A stretch of 64,000 nt of DNA, taken from positions 1 through 64,000 of the forward strand of contig CAJTPF010000016.1 of the NCBI GenBank assembly GCA_910578175.1, read 5' to 3'. How positions within the stretch are numbered: the stretch's first letter is position 1; every line of letters begins with the position of its first letter. A program made the position numbers and the translations under genes. Positions 37,550 through 46,961 of the stretch are shown here, piece by piece. The notes under the pieces are model-generated. The model was not told the DNA's origin. It made no database searches and saw only the letters and a program-made list of their open reading frames with translations. The DNA is from an uncultured Lachnospiraceae bacterium (GTDB taxonomy: Bacteria > Bacillota > Clostridia > Lachnospirales > Lachnospiraceae).

Positions 37550-37981
37550 CTACATCGGACTGCCTATTATTTTTTTCATTATAACAGTGGTTCCCTTATT
37601 TTTTTCGGAAATGACTTCCAGACTGTCCATAAAGATTTCCATAAAAGAAAAGCCCATTCCCGAGCGCTCCTCTTCAGGTCTTGTTGTAAACAGAGGTTCT
37701 TTCGCCTGTTCGATATTTTCAATTCCGCACCCCTTGTCCTGTATCTTAATCTCAACTTCATTTCCGGTTATCCTGGTTTCAATAAATATGGTGCCTTCCC
37801 CGCCATCATATCCATGTATGACTGCATTGGTCACCGCTTCCGAGACTGCGGTCTTGATATCCTCGATCTCCTCCAGAACCGGATCCAGCCTTGTACAAAA
37901 AGCGGCCACAGCCACTCTGGCAAAAGACTCATTTTCCGAACAACTGTCAATTTCCAGATACATTCTGTTGGTCTTTGTCAT
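37550..37981 (-). CDS. spoIIAB: Anti-sigma F factor / serine kinase SpoIIAB
   Basis: 143 residues. GHKL ATPase fold: N box [17 protein letters not shown]1 DKGCGIENI and G2 [10 protein letters not shown]. Binds and inhibits SigF and phosphorylates SpoIIAA. I start at [10 protein letters not shown] because AAGGAGGT is 8 nt upstream; longer in-frame readings would overlap spoIIAA without a ribosome site. Confidence 0.95.
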   Translation of the reverse strand: MTKTNRMYLEIDSCSENESFARVAVAAFCTRLDPVLEEIEDIKTAVSEAVTNAVIHGYDGGEGTIFIETRITGNEVEIKIQDKGCGIENIEQAKEPLFTTRPEEERSGMGFSFMEIFMDSLEVISEKNKGTTVIMKKIIGSPM

Positions 37982-38028
37982 ATCCACAACCTCCTTATTT
38001 TCAGCCTCCATGTGTTCTTTACATTTTG

Positions 38029-38409
38029 TCAGCATTCTTCCGCTCCCCTTTCATTTGAAATTGTTTCAACTGCAGAATCCATATCACTGTATTGCATGGT
38101 AATCTTGTTCAATCCGGAATATAACAATATCTTCTGAATACTGTTTCCGGCATTTATAATACCTATCTTCCCTCCGACTCCTTTGATCAGCTTGTACCTT
38201 CCCATGATCACACCGATACCCGAACTGTCCATAAATGCGGTTCCGGCAAAATCAAAGATAATATTATGTATGTTGCTCCTGTAGATGATATCATCTGCCT
38301 GTTCCCTGATAAAAGCGGAATTGTGATGATCCAGTTCCCCGTTTACATGAATCACTAAAATATCCTTATTAATTTCAAATTCTGAAATCCCTTCCTGTTT
38401 CCTTACCAT
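38029..38409 (-). CDS. spoIIAA: Anti-sigma factor antagonist SpoIIAA
   Basis: 126 residues, STAS domain with the phosphorylatable serine in [15 protein letters not shown]. Unphosphorylated SpoIIAA displaces SigF from SpoIIAB, turning on forespore transcription. First gene of the operon; GGAGAGAT precedes the ATG. Slightly longer C-terminus than Bacillus (about 117). Confidence 0.95.
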   Translation of the reverse strand: MVRKQEGISEFEINKDILVIHVNGELDHHNSAFIREQADDIIYRSNIHNIIFDFAGTAFMDSSGIGVIMGRYKLIKGVGGKIGIINAGNSIQKILLYSGLNKITMQYSDMDSAVETISNERGAEEC

Positions 38410-38474
38410 TACCTATCTCTCCTTTCTTTTTCCCTGAGGTCTGCAAATTTTGCTTTCCAGTGTTCCCTTATACA

Positions 38475-38502
38475 AAAAGATAACCGTGACCGGTTATCTT
38501 TT
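38475..38502 (-). terminator. Terminator of the TPR-protein gene
   Basis: AAAAGATAACCG / CGGTTATCTTTT, 12-bp perfect stem with a 4-nt loop, 23 bp past the stop of the gene at 38526. Followed by a short T stretch on the minus strand. Nothing else is seen in 38410-38525 apart from the spoIIA upstream region. Confidence 0.85.
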
Positions 38503-38525
38503 CCTTCGTATCCAAAGTATCTTTT

Positions 38526-40031
38526 TTATTTTGCAGTAATGAGAACGATGTATGCCTGCGCTTTTTCTGCGGCCTGGGGATTGATGTTCTCTGTTTTTGC
38601 AAATACGTTCTCCACCAGATTTGCCAGCGACAGCAAAGCCTTCTCCTTATAGGAACCTGCCGTATCCGGGCTTTGGGATAATGCCAGTTCATACTGTTTT
38701 TCATAAGCGGAACCCAGCTTATCAATCGCATCCAGATAGTTTATCTGCATAAAATCAAAATTAAAGCACAACTGCAGATTGTCTATGGCTGTCTGCCAGT
38801 TTTCCAGCGTTCCCGCAGAATAATAAGCGTTTCTTCCGTTTTCATAATAAGCTGCTGCCGCCTGTTTATAAGCCTCGGGTTTTAACGAATCAAATACTGT
38901 CTTAAATGCCTCCGAACGTTCCTGATTCTTTATGGAACCCAGACTGGCAGCGCAATTTATGTAATCCGTACCGTTAAAATAAGATACCGCCGTCAGAAGA
39001 GAATTATAATCGTTGATCATTTCATTATTCTCATTTCCTTTATTTGCCAGCTGTCCGGATAAGTTTTCTTTTTCCCCTTCCAATGCCTGAATGCTTGACT
39101 GTAAATCCGATTTTTCATTGTTCAATACATCGATCTGGGAATTCAGTTTCAATATCTCTTTGTTATGGCCTTCATTCAATGATTTTTCCCTGGCCGGAAT
39201 CAGCAGGAAAAACGCCATTGCAACACCAACCACAAGACCGATCATAACATTGATCACTGTCATAAATCCGGAATTGGATTCCTTATAACCGGATTTCTGT
39301 GGAATGATGACATCATACCCGCTTAAGGATTCCTTCTCTGACTTTGGTCTGCTGCCATCTCCCGTAAAAACCTTTCGTTCCCGGTTCGTTTTTTCCCTGT
39401 CTCCACTGTTTTTAATGCCGAGTTCGCTTTCCAGTTCCTTTAAATATTTTTTTGCCAGCGGATGACTGGTATCAATCTTCAACGCTTTGACCAGTGACTT
39501 TCGTGCTTTTTCAAACTCACCTTTTTTCATATATAGCAGAGCCAGCAGCAAATGTCCCTTCACCATATTAGGCGCGCTGTTTAACACCTTCTTTAACTGT
39601 ATGACTGCAACGTCATCATTTCCCTGTTTGGCATATCCCAAGGCCAGATTATATTTCTTGATCGTCTGATTGATGGTATCCAGCCGCACGGGATTGGACT
39701 GCAGCCGGCGGATATAATCGTCTGCCAGATTTTTCTCCGGCTGGAGATTCTTGCTTATGACCCATTCCGACATCGCCTGAACGGTTTCTCCCATTTCATA
39801 GTATACCAGCCCCAGCAGATTTCTGGCATTGGTATTTCTTTTGTCAAACCGGACGCTTCGCCTTAACAGTTCACAGGCGCCGGTAAGATCACGGATCTGC
39901 GCTTTTGCAAGACCCATATTATAATATGCGTTGGAAAGTCTGACTACTTTCTTATATACTGCCACATCTGCCCCACAACCGTTGCAAAAGTTATTTTCCG
40001 AGAGCGTACTGTTACATCTATAGCATTTCAT
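38526..40031 (-). CDS. Zinc-ribbon/TPR membrane protein
   Basis: 501 residues. Starts with a zinc ribbon CYRC ... CNGC (residues 3-19). About five tetratricopeptide repeats follow (roughly 25-200; for example ARNLLGLVYYEMGETVQAMS and KGHLLLALLYMKKGEFEKAR). Then come one membrane helix (VINVMIGLVVGVAMAFFLLI), a coiled coil (LNSQIDVLNNEKSDLQSSIQ, about 295-335) and a further helical repeat region outside. No enzyme motif. Probably a scaffold that spans the membrane. Ribosome site GAGGAG. Confidence 0.75.
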   Translation of the reverse strand: MKCYRCNSTLSENNFCNGCGADVAVYKKVVRLSNAYYNMGLAKAQIRDLTGACELLRRSVRFDKRNTNARNLLGLVYYEMGETVQAMSEWVISKNLQPEKNLADDYIRRLQSNPVRLDTINQTIKKYNLALGYAKQGNDDVAVIQLKKVLNSAPNMVKGHLLLALLYMKKGEFEKARKSLVKALKIDTSHPLAKKYLKELESELGIKNSGDREKTNRERKVFTGDGSRPKSEKESLSGYDVIIPQKSGYKESNSGFMTVINVMIGLVVGVAMAFFLLIPAREKSLNEGHNKEILKLNSQIDVLNNEKSDLQSSIQALEGEKENLSGQLANKGNENNEMINDYNSLLTAVSYFNGTDYINCAASLGSIKNQERSEAFKTVFDSLKPEAYKQAAAAYYENGRNAYYSAGTLENWQTAIDNLQLCFNFDFMQINYLDAIDKLGSAYEKQYELALSQSPDTAGSYKEKALLSLANLVENVFAKTENINPQAAEKAQAYIVLITAK

Positions 40032-40083
40032 CCGAACTCCTCTTTCTAATCAAATATTTAATCAAAGCTCATTTGGTTCTCTT

Positions 40084-40227
40084 TCAGTTATTTTCTTTCA
40101 TTTCCTTCATCATTTCAAGCACCACATCCGTAATGTCTTTAATATTATTATTGTAAATCGCATCTTCCGTTTCATCCACTTCCAGACTTGGATGAAATTT
40201 CTTTATTTCTTCATCATAGTTTAACAT
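40084..40227 (-). CDS. Small acidic protein downstream of folC
   Basis: 47 residues: MLNYDEEIKKFHPSLEVDET, then a helical, Met/Glu/Lys-rich end. Strong AGGAGG 6 nt before ATG; start overlaps the end of folC by 7 bp. Codon use matches the neighbours and the strong ribosome site argues that it is translated. Family not recognised, no membrane segment or cysteines. Confidence 0.65.
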   Translation of the reverse strand: MLNYDEEIKKFHPSLEVDETEDAIYNNNIKDITDVVLEMMKEMKENN

Positions 40228-41528
40228 GGCGATACCTCCTGTTTCAATTCACCGATCAGATAAAGAGAACCCACGCAAAACAAAACATCCCGCTCGCTCC
40301 TGTCCCGGACAGCCTGTGCAAATGCTTCTCTCACATCGGACACAACTTTTATTTCCATAGCCGGATTATATTTTGAAAATTCCCGTAAGATATCCTTTTC
40401 ATCCAACCCCCTGTCAGAATCTATCCTGGTCACATATATGCGGCTGACATCCGTGTCACAAAGCCGTCTTATCATATAATCATAATCTTTATCTTTCACA
40501 ACTGAAAATAATATGTACTTCCTGCCATCGCACGGATATTCCTGAAATGCATGTATAAATCCATCAATTCCGGGACCGTTATGGGCACCGTCAAAAATGA
40601 TTCCCGGAACTGCTTCCTCCATTCTGCCTTCCCATCTGGTTCCGGCGATGCCGTCACGAATGCTTTCATGGTGATCTTTTATGTCTTCCAGCATTTCCGC
40701 TGCCCGCAATGCCAGCATCCCATTCTGTACCTGATATTCCGCCGGAAAAGGTACTGTAAAAGCACTCTTTAAATAATACCCACAAAGAGGATAAAAATCA
40801 ACACCTTTATGAGTTTTTTTAATTATTTTATAATCTTTTTTCGACACTTTTACCGCCAAACTGCCATTGCTCTCCGCATACCTTTCAATGACTCCGGCAG
40901 CCTCTTCATCCTCTCCCCAGTATACCACCGGAACATTTGCTTTTATAATGCCCGACTTTTCAGAGGCAATTTCTTCTATGGTATCGCCCAGATACTCCAT
41001 ATGGTCCATGCCTATGGATGTGATGACTGTCAAATATGGGGTTTGGAATACATTGGTGGCATCCAGTCTGCCGCCGAGACCGGTTTCCAACAGAATATAT
41101 TCCACATTCTTTCTGTCAAACACATACATCCCCATTCCCAGCAAAAACTCAAAATAAGAGGGATGTGCCGCCCCCTCTCTTATCATCTCCTCCACAGTCT
41201 GTATTACCTTTTCAAATGCTTCCAGAAACAAAGCATCTGAAACAACCTGATCGTTGATCCGGATCCTCTCATTATGCCTGAGCAGATGGGGAGAGGTAAA
41301 TAGTCCGGTCTGTTTCCCGCATTTTACCAGTATACCGGATAAGAAAGCACAGACGCTGCCTTTTCCGTTGGTACCTGCCACATGGATGATCTTAAATTTC
41401 AAAGCACCTTTCCCGGTAGTTTTGATTCCCAACCGCCTTAAAAACCCGGCGGTATGGATCTGGTCATTCTTAGCTGTAAACTTTGGTATATTTTCAATAT
41501 ATGCAATGGCTTCACTGTATGTATACAT
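40221..41528 (-). CDS. folC: Folylpolyglutamate synthase / dihydrofolate synthase
   Basis: 435 residues. Mur-ligase fold with P-loop VAGTNGKGSVCAFL, the folate-specific TGLFTSPHLLRHNERIRIN and the central FDGAHNGPG motif (normally DGAHNP). It adds glutamate to dihydropteroate and folates. I start at MYTYSEAIAYI, which aligns with the family; an in-frame ATG at 41597 would add 23 poor-quality residues. Directly after the valS terminator. Confidence 0.93.
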   Translation of the reverse strand: MYTYSEAIAYIENIPKFTAKNDQIHTAGFLRRLGIKTTGKGALKFKIIHVAGTNGKGSVCAFLSGILVKCGKQTGLFTSPHLLRHNERIRINDQVVSDALFLEAFEKVIQTVEEMIREGAAHPSYFEFLLGMGMYVFDRKNVEYILLETGLGGRLDATNVFQTPYLTVITSIGMDHMEYLGDTIEEIASEKSGIIKANVPVVYWGEDEEAAGVIERYAESNGSLAVKVSKKDYKIIKKTHKGVDFYPLCGYYLKSAFTVPFPAEYQVQNGMLALRAAEMLEDIKDHHESIRDGIAGTRWEGRMEEAVPGIIFDGAHNGPGIDGFIHAFQEYPCDGRKYILFSVVKDKDYDYMIRRLCDTDVSRIYVTRIDSDRGLDEKDILREFSKYNPAMEIKVVSDVREAFAQAVRDRSERDVLFCVGSLYLIGELKQEVSPC

Positions 41529-41599
41529 AACCGGATGATTCCCTTCTTTTTTATTTGCTGATAATCGTATAAATTTTGTATTCATCAGTTTGATCAAAT

Positions 41600-41650
41600 C
41601 TCAAAAACAGGATACCCGGAATGTCTTTATCCGCCCCGGGTATCCCTGTA
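41600..41650 (-). terminator. Terminator of valS
   Basis: GGATACCCGG (41610-41619) and CCGGGTATCC (41636-41645), 10-bp perfect stem, then TGTTTTTGAG on the minus strand, 19 bp past the valS stop. Confidence 0.85.
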
Positions 41651-41663
41651 TATTTTTTTCCTG

Positions 41664-44303
41664 CTATTTCTGCAAATGTGCAAGCTGCTCTTTTACCTGT
41701 TTCATCATCTGTGTATACTTCGCCTGTTTCTCTTTCTCTTCTTCTATCTTTGCTGCCGGAGCTTTGCTTACAAATTTCTCATTGGACAGCATCCCTTCCA
41801 CACGGGCCAGCTCTTTCGTCAGCTTTTCCTCTTCCTTCTTCAGACGCTCGATTTCTTTCTCTATATCCACAAGTTCCGCAAAAGGCATATAGATATTGGC
41901 ATGTTCGATCACCGCCGAAACCGCATCCTCCGCAATTCCGCTCTTATCCTTCTGTATCTTTACCTCGCCGGCATAGGACAGTGTCTGGAAAAATACCCTG
42001 CCGTCTTCAAATATATTTGCCACCTTTTCATTTTCGGTAACAATATACACCTGCGCTTTTCTGGACGGCGGAACGTTCATTCCTGCCCTTACATTCCTGA
42101 TACTCCTGACCGCCGTCTTAATGATCTCCACCGACTCTTCCTCTCCGGCAAAGTTGGATTCTTCCCTGTATTCCGGCCATTTCTCGGTCATGATGGTTTC
42201 TGCTTTTTCATTCAGTGTACAATATATTTCTTCGGTCACAAACGGCATATACGGATGAAGAAGTTTCAGCGAAATCTCAAGAACCGTTTTTAAGGTATAC
42301 AGCGCCGCCGCCTTTGTGGTATTATCCTCACCGTACAATCTCGGTTTTACCATTTCAATATACCAGTCGCAGAATTCTTCCCAGATAAAATTGTATAATT
42401 TGTCTGCCGCCACACCTAATTCATATTTTTCTATATTTTCCGTTACTTCTTTTACCAGGGTATTCGCCTTGGATAAGATCCATTTGTCCGCATTGGTCAG
42501 CGCCGACTGCTCTACCTGCGGTATACCTTCTTCCGGCATATTCATCATAATAAACCGGGAGGCATTCCAGACTTTATTTGCAAAGTTACGGTTGGCTTCT
42601 ACTCTTTCATAGTAAAAACGCATATCATTGCCCGGCGCATTTCCGGTGATCAGCGTGAAACGCAATGCATCCGCTCCGTATTTCTCTATAACTTCCAGCG
42701 GGTCAATCCCGTTTCCAAGGGATTTACTCATTTTTCTTCCCTGGGAATCCCGGACCAGGCCGTGAATCAATACCGTATGAAACGGAACTTTTCCCACATG
42801 CTCCAGTCCGGAGAATACCATTCGGATCACCCAGAAGAATATAATATCATATCCGGTTACCAACGTACTGGTCGGATAAAAATAATCCAGCTCTTCGGTC
42901 TTATCCGGCCATCCAAGCGTGGAAAACGGCCATAATGCGGAACTGAACCAGGTATCCAGCGTATCCGGGTCCTGACGCATCTTCCCGCCGCATTTCGGAC
43001 AGACCGCCTCCTGTTCCTTTGTCACTGTCATTTCACCGCATTCGTCACAATAGAAGGCAGGAATCCTGTGTCCCCACCAAAGCTGTCTGGAAATGCACCA
43101 GTCGCGGATTCCCTCTAACCAGTGAAAATAAGTTTTATCAAAATGCGGCGGAATAAACCGGGTATCACCGTTCTTAACCGCTTCGATAGCCGGTCCTGCC
43201 AGCGGCTCCATCTTTACGAACCATTGTTTGGATACTCTTGGCTCCACGGTGGTTTTACATCTGTAACAGGTTCCTACATTGTGACTGTAATCTTCTATTT
43301 TTACCAGTGCGCCTTCCGCTTCCAGATCGGCAACAATGGCTTTTCTCGCTTCATACCGGTCCATTCCTGCATATTTCGGATAATCTTCTACGATCCTGGC
43401 ATCCTCCGTCATCACATTGATGATCTCAAGGTCATGCCGCAATCCCACTTCAAAGTCATTAGGATCGTGGGCCGGCGTGATCTTTACCACACCGGTTCCA
43501 AATTCCATTTCCACATAATCGTCGGCAATAACCGGTATTTCCCTGTGTACGATCGGCAGTATCACCGTTTTTCCGATCATTTCCTTATATCTGTCATCTT
43601 TCGGATTCACTGCCACCGCTGTATCTCCCAATAAGGTTTCCGGTCTGGTAGTCGCCAGATTGATATATCCGCTGCCGTCGGAGAGCGGATAGCGTAAATG
43701 CCAGAAATGTCCTGCCTGATCTTCATAATTCACTTCTGCATCGGATATGGAAGTCAGGCATTTCGGACACCAGTTGATGATCCTCTCTCCTCTGTAGATC
43801 AGTCCTTTGTCATACAGATTTATAAAAACTTCTTTTACAGCTTTGTTACAGCCCTCATCCATGGTAAACCGTTCTCTGTCCCAGTCGCAGGAAGAGCCGA
43901 TTTTCTTAAGCTGCGCAACGATCCTTCCGCCGTATTGCTTTTTCCATTCCCAGGCTCTTTCCAGAAATTTCTCTCTTCCCAGGTCTTCTTTGGTAATGCC
44001 TTCCTCCCGCATCTTTTCTACGATTTTTGCTTCCGTGGCAATGGAGGCATGGTCGGTTCCCGGAACCCACAGCGCTTCGTATCCCTGCATACGCTTTGTC
44101 CGGATCAGAATATCCTGAATGGTATTGTCCAGTGCATGTCCCATATGGAGCTGTCCGGTAATATTCGGTGGCGGCATTACGATAGTAAACGGTTTCCTGC
44201 TCCGGTCCACCTCTGCATGAAAATATTTATTTTGTTCCCATTTTTCATATAACCGCTGCTCAATGTCGACCGGATTATAATTTTTTTCCAATTCTTTTGC
44301 CAT
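41664..44303 (-). CDS. valS: Valyl-tRNA synthetase
   Basis: 879 residues, class I synthetase. HIGH-type motif PPNITGQLHMGHALDNT (45-60), editing domain TTRPETLLGDTAVAVNP, zinc-ribbon cysteines YCDECGEM ... CPKCGGK, KMSKS in GRKMSKSLGNGIDP, and the C-terminal coiled coil typical of ValRS. Charges tRNA-Val. Controlled by the T-box leader just upstream; has its own terminator, so it is a single-gene unit. Confidence 0.98.
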   Translation of the reverse strand: MAKELEKNYNPVDIEQRLYEKWEQNKYFHAEVDRSRKPFTIVMPPPNITGQLHMGHALDNTIQDILIRTKRMQGYEALWVPGTDHASIATEAKIVEKMREEGITKEDLGREKFLERAWEWKKQYGGRIVAQLKKIGSSCDWDRERFTMDEGCNKAVKEVFINLYDKGLIYRGERIINWCPKCLTSISDAEVNYEDQAGHFWHLRYPLSDGSGYINLATTRPETLLGDTAVAVNPKDDRYKEMIGKTVILPIVHREIPVIADDYVEMEFGTGVVKITPAHDPNDFEVGLRHDLEIINVMTEDARIVEDYPKYAGMDRYEARKAIVADLEAEGALVKIEDYSHNVGTCYRCKTTVEPRVSKQWFVKMEPLAGPAIEAVKNGDTRFIPPHFDKTYFHWLEGIRDWCISRQLWWGHRIPAFYCDECGEMTVTKEQEAVCPKCGGKMRQDPDTLDTWFSSALWPFSTLGWPDKTEELDYFYPTSTLVTGYDIIFFWVIRMVFSGLEHVGKVPFHTVLIHGLVRDSQGRKMSKSLGNGIDPLEVIEKYGADALRFTLITGNAPGNDMRFYYERVEANRNFANKVWNASRFIMMNMPEEGIPQVEQSALTNADKWILSKANTLVKEVTENIEKYELGVAADKLYNFIWEEFCDWYIEMVKPRLYGEDNTTKAAALYTLKTVLEISLKLLHPYMPFVTEEIYCTLNEKAETIMTEKWPEYREESNFAGEEESVEIIKTAVRSIRNVRAGMNVPPSRKAQVYIVTENEKVANIFEDGRVFFQTLSYAGEVKIQKDKSGIAEDAVSAVIEHANIYMPFAELVDIEKEIERLKKEEEKLTKELARVEGMLSNEKFVSKAPAAKIEEEKEKQAKYTQMMKQVKEQLAHLQK

Positions 44304-44333
44304 AATGATGATCCTTTCTGTTCATAAATTTAA

Positions 44334-44600
44334 TTAAAAAAGCCCTTTTTCCTTATCATGGGAAAAAGGGCGTAATCTCATAACGGACTGCGCGGTACCA
44401 CCTTTGTTTGCGATATGGTTGTGCATCACATCTCTTCTTATCCTGTAACGGGGACGATTCCGTTGCTGCTTACTCCGGTTCGGCAGCAATGCTCCAAAGC
44501 TACCTTCAAAAGACACTGTCCGGCAGGACCTTTCAGCCTGTGAGTCCCGCTCTCTTTTGGGGTTATCTTTCTACTCCTCTTTATCATTGCATTTGAATAT
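44334..44600 (-). promoter_or_regulatory. T-box leader of valS
   Basis: On the minus strand the conserved T-box sequence AAAGGTGGTACCGCG (44391-44405) is followed by a GCCCTTTTTCC/GGAAAAAGGGC terminator (44341-44371) with TTTTTT. Upstream are Stem I features AGAGAG and GGCTGAAAGG. Uncharged tRNA binds the NCCA-complementary TGGT and blocks terminator formation, raising valS expression when valine is short. A GTA triplet near 44512 is a candidate specifier, but I could not fold Stem I with certainty. Most of the 352-bp gap before valS is this element. Confidence 0.93.
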
Positions 44601-44656
44601 TTAACTGATATTTATAATAAGCGGAATGGCGGGATTTGTCAAGTGGAAACCCTCTT

Positions 44657-45637
44657 TTATCGTATCGTCCCCAACTCATATCCCAGCCCCCGTACCGCAT
44701 CTATAAACTCTCCCAGTATGTCCGCATTCGTCTTTGAATCCACATGCAACAGATATATGGCTCCCGGATGTACTCTGTCTTTTAATTTCTGAAGGGCATA
44801 TCCGGGCTCCGGCTGGTCGTTTTCATCATAATCTTTGTAGGCAAAACTCCAAAATACGGAACGGTATCCCATCTGCTGCATCAGCGCCAGCGACCGGGTA
44901 CTGTAAGTTCCCTGTGGATACCGGAACAAGTCCATTTCATATCCGTATTTCTGAAGCAGACAGTCATGTACGGTCTTTACTTCATTGATCTGCTCATCTA
45001 TGGACAGTGAAAACATTCCGGCTGCCGGATGAGTCACGCTGTGGTTTCCGATGGCATGTCCCTCCGATACCATACGAAGAATGATATCCGGATTATCTTC
45101 AACAAAGGGCATAGTCACAAAAAATGTGATTTTCACCTGTTTTTCTTTTAATGTGTCTAATATCTGAGTCATATAAGTGGAAGAACTTCCGCAGTCCATG
45201 GTAATATAAAGTTTATTTTCCCGGGGCATAATGAAATAAGCACCATATTCACCATTCCGTTCCTGGGCGGTAAGGGCATAAACCGGACGGTTAAATTCAT
45301 CGAACGTGGTTCCCTGTCCCCAGTTTGTCCCTTCATTGGACAATTGGGAAAGATAGTCATGATCCACCAGAAAACGGTCCGTTTCTGCAGCAGAGCGGGC
45401 GGTGGTTTCCGGTTCTGTTGTCTGTTCCTGCAGAAAGGTTTCTTCCGGTATGGAAGAGCTTTGTTCATCCGATGTAGTATCCAAAATTGTAGTGGTCTGT
45501 TCTTCTTTCCCGCTCCGGGTCTCCGGTTTTACCGCAGCTTCTTTCTTTTCGCCGCAGCCGGATAAAATAAAGGCCGACAAAGTTAATAACCCGGATAACG
45601 CCAAACCTTTTCTAAGTGTCTTAATGTTTCTTTTCAT
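44657..45637 (-). CDS. Polysaccharide deacetylase-like lipoprotein
   Basis: 326 residues. Lipoprotein signal LTLSAFILSGC (lipobox LSGC, Cys at about 28), a Thr/Glu-rich linker, then a NodB/CE4 domain from about 125. Motif 2 HSVTHP supplies the metal histidines. Motif 1, usually TFDDG, is TMDCG here, so the metal-ligand second Asp is replaced by Cys. The C-terminal YLLHVDS keeps the His of motif 5. Surface-anchored; probably acts on, or only binds, peptidoglycan or another glycan. ATG chosen over an adjoining GTG; GGGAG upstream. Confidence 0.85.
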   Translation of the reverse strand: MKRNIKTLRKGLALSGLLTLSAFILSGCGEKKEAAVKPETRSGKEEQTTTILDTTSDEQSSSIPEETFLQEQTTEPETTARSAAETDRFLVDHDYLSQLSNEGTNWGQGTTFDEFNRPVYALTAQERNGEYGAYFIMPRENKLYITMDCGSSSTYMTQILDTLKEKQVKITFFVTMPFVEDNPDIILRMVSEGHAIGNHSVTHPAAGMFSLSIDEQINEVKTVHDCLLQKYGYEMDLFRYPQGTYSTRSLALMQQMGYRSVFWSFAYKDYDENDQPEPGYALQKLKDRVHPGAIYLLHVDSKTNADILGEFIDAVRGLGYELGTIR

Positions 45638-45663
45638 CACAACGGCTCCCTTTTTGTATATTT

Positions 45664-46947
45664 TTATATGTCATATGCATCCATGACTGCCATCAGTTCC
45701 CTGGCATGTTCTTTATCTCCCAGTATCAGCATCTTTATTTCTTCTTTGGCCTTCAGTATCGTATTATTGTTATAATCCAGGGAGGTCTTTAATTTATGTC
45801 TCCTCTTGTTCAGACTTGTTTTAATCTCTTCCATTTCCCGCCTGTCCACAATGGCATATGCCTGACTGACCCAGACATTGCTGTCCCGGATATCCATCTG
45901 CTTCAGTAATGCCACCAGGCTTTCTTCCGCTTCAATCAGCCGATTGGAGGCTTTATTATAAACTTCATGTTCTTTCTGCAGTTTTAAATATACGGACCAC
46001 AGTTTATTTAACTGATAGGCACTTTTAACGCCATGCTTTTCATATGCGTATTCCAGACGGCTCACTACATTCACATATTTAATCTTAACTTTGTTTAACA
46101 ATGTGATGGCTTTGTTCAGTCTTGCCTCAGCCAGTTTCAGTTCATAAACGGTTTTATTATACATTCCGAAAATAATTCCGATAAATACTGCAGCAATGGC
46201 TACCAGGCCATACATAAACAGACTCACGTCTGCTCCGTATCCGATTCCCAGAACCATCAGAAAGATAAAAGCCGCAGCAAATGCTGCAATCCCGATTTTC
46301 GATGCGCCGTTGATAATATACAGACGGTTCTTCATCTCTTTCTTTTCAAAAATAAGCGCTGCCCGTTCCCCTTCCAGATACCGCATGTCCGTTTTAACGG
46401 TCTCACAGTATTTCTCATCGTCTGCGATATTTTTCAGGATATCCCTGATATTATCCTCACATTCCCGCATATGGCTATACTGCTGATTGGTAAGTTTTGA
46501 CATGGACCGTCCGAAATCTTTCCTGTCTTTTTCCAGAACAACTACTTTTTTGGCATAGCCCAACAACTGTTCCTTCTGGGGATCAGGCATATTTTCGATC
46601 AAATGGATATCGTTCAGATAATGATTTACCGCCTGGTATTCTATCTTTAACTCATCCATTCGTTTCCCTGCCGTTACGATCCTGTCGCAGCAGTTTTCAA
46701 TATAATCCTTTTTCTGGTCCGTGGTTTTAACTTCCGGCTTTTCAATAGACATTGACGACTGAAGTTCATTGCTGTCAGGAATCTCTACCGTTCCGTTTTC
46801 ACCGCCTTCTCCCTGTGCCGTATGGGAATCCGCCTGCTGTGCTCCCCGCTTGTCCCCCGTGCTGTTTTTCTGCCGGAGCTGTTCCAGATAATCCGTATTA
46901 AACTTATCCTTTTTTAAGCGTCTTTTTGATTTTTTATTTCCAAACAT
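45664..46947 (-). CDS. Coiled-coil membrane protein of the DUF5716/5717 operon
   Basis: 427 residues. Residues 1-75 basic then acidic and disordered. A long coiled coil (about 85-200) is interrupted by two adjacent membrane helices (KIGIAAFAAAFIFLMVLGIG and FMYGLVAIAAVFIGIIFGMY, about 215-265). A second coiled coil (270-400) follows. Both coils face the cytoplasm, a hairpin-in-membrane topology. Last gene of the four-gene operon, 14 bp after the 291-residue gene. Not recognised by family; likely the membrane anchor of the complex. Confidence 0.65.
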   Translation of the reverse strand: MFGNKKSKRRLKKDKFNTDYLEQLRQKNSTGDKRGAQQADSHTAQGEGGENGTVEIPDSNELQSSMSIEKPEVKTTDQKKDYIENCCDRIVTAGKRMDELKIEYQAVNHYLNDIHLIENMPDPQKEQLLGYAKKVVVLEKDRKDFGRSMSKLTNQQYSHMRECEDNIRDILKNIADDEKYCETVKTDMRYLEGERAALIFEKKEMKNRLYIINGASKIGIAAFAAAFIFLMVLGIGYGADVSLFMYGLVAIAAVFIGIIFGMYNKTVYELKLAEARLNKAITLLNKVKIKYVNVVSRLEYAYEKHGVKSAYQLNKLWSVYLKLQKEHEVYNKASNRLIEAEESLVALLKQMDIRDSNVWVSQAYAIVDRREMEEIKTSLNKRRHKLKTSLDYNNNTILKAKEEIKMLILGDKEHARELMAVMDAYDI

Positions 46948-46961
46948 GAATCGTTATCCTT

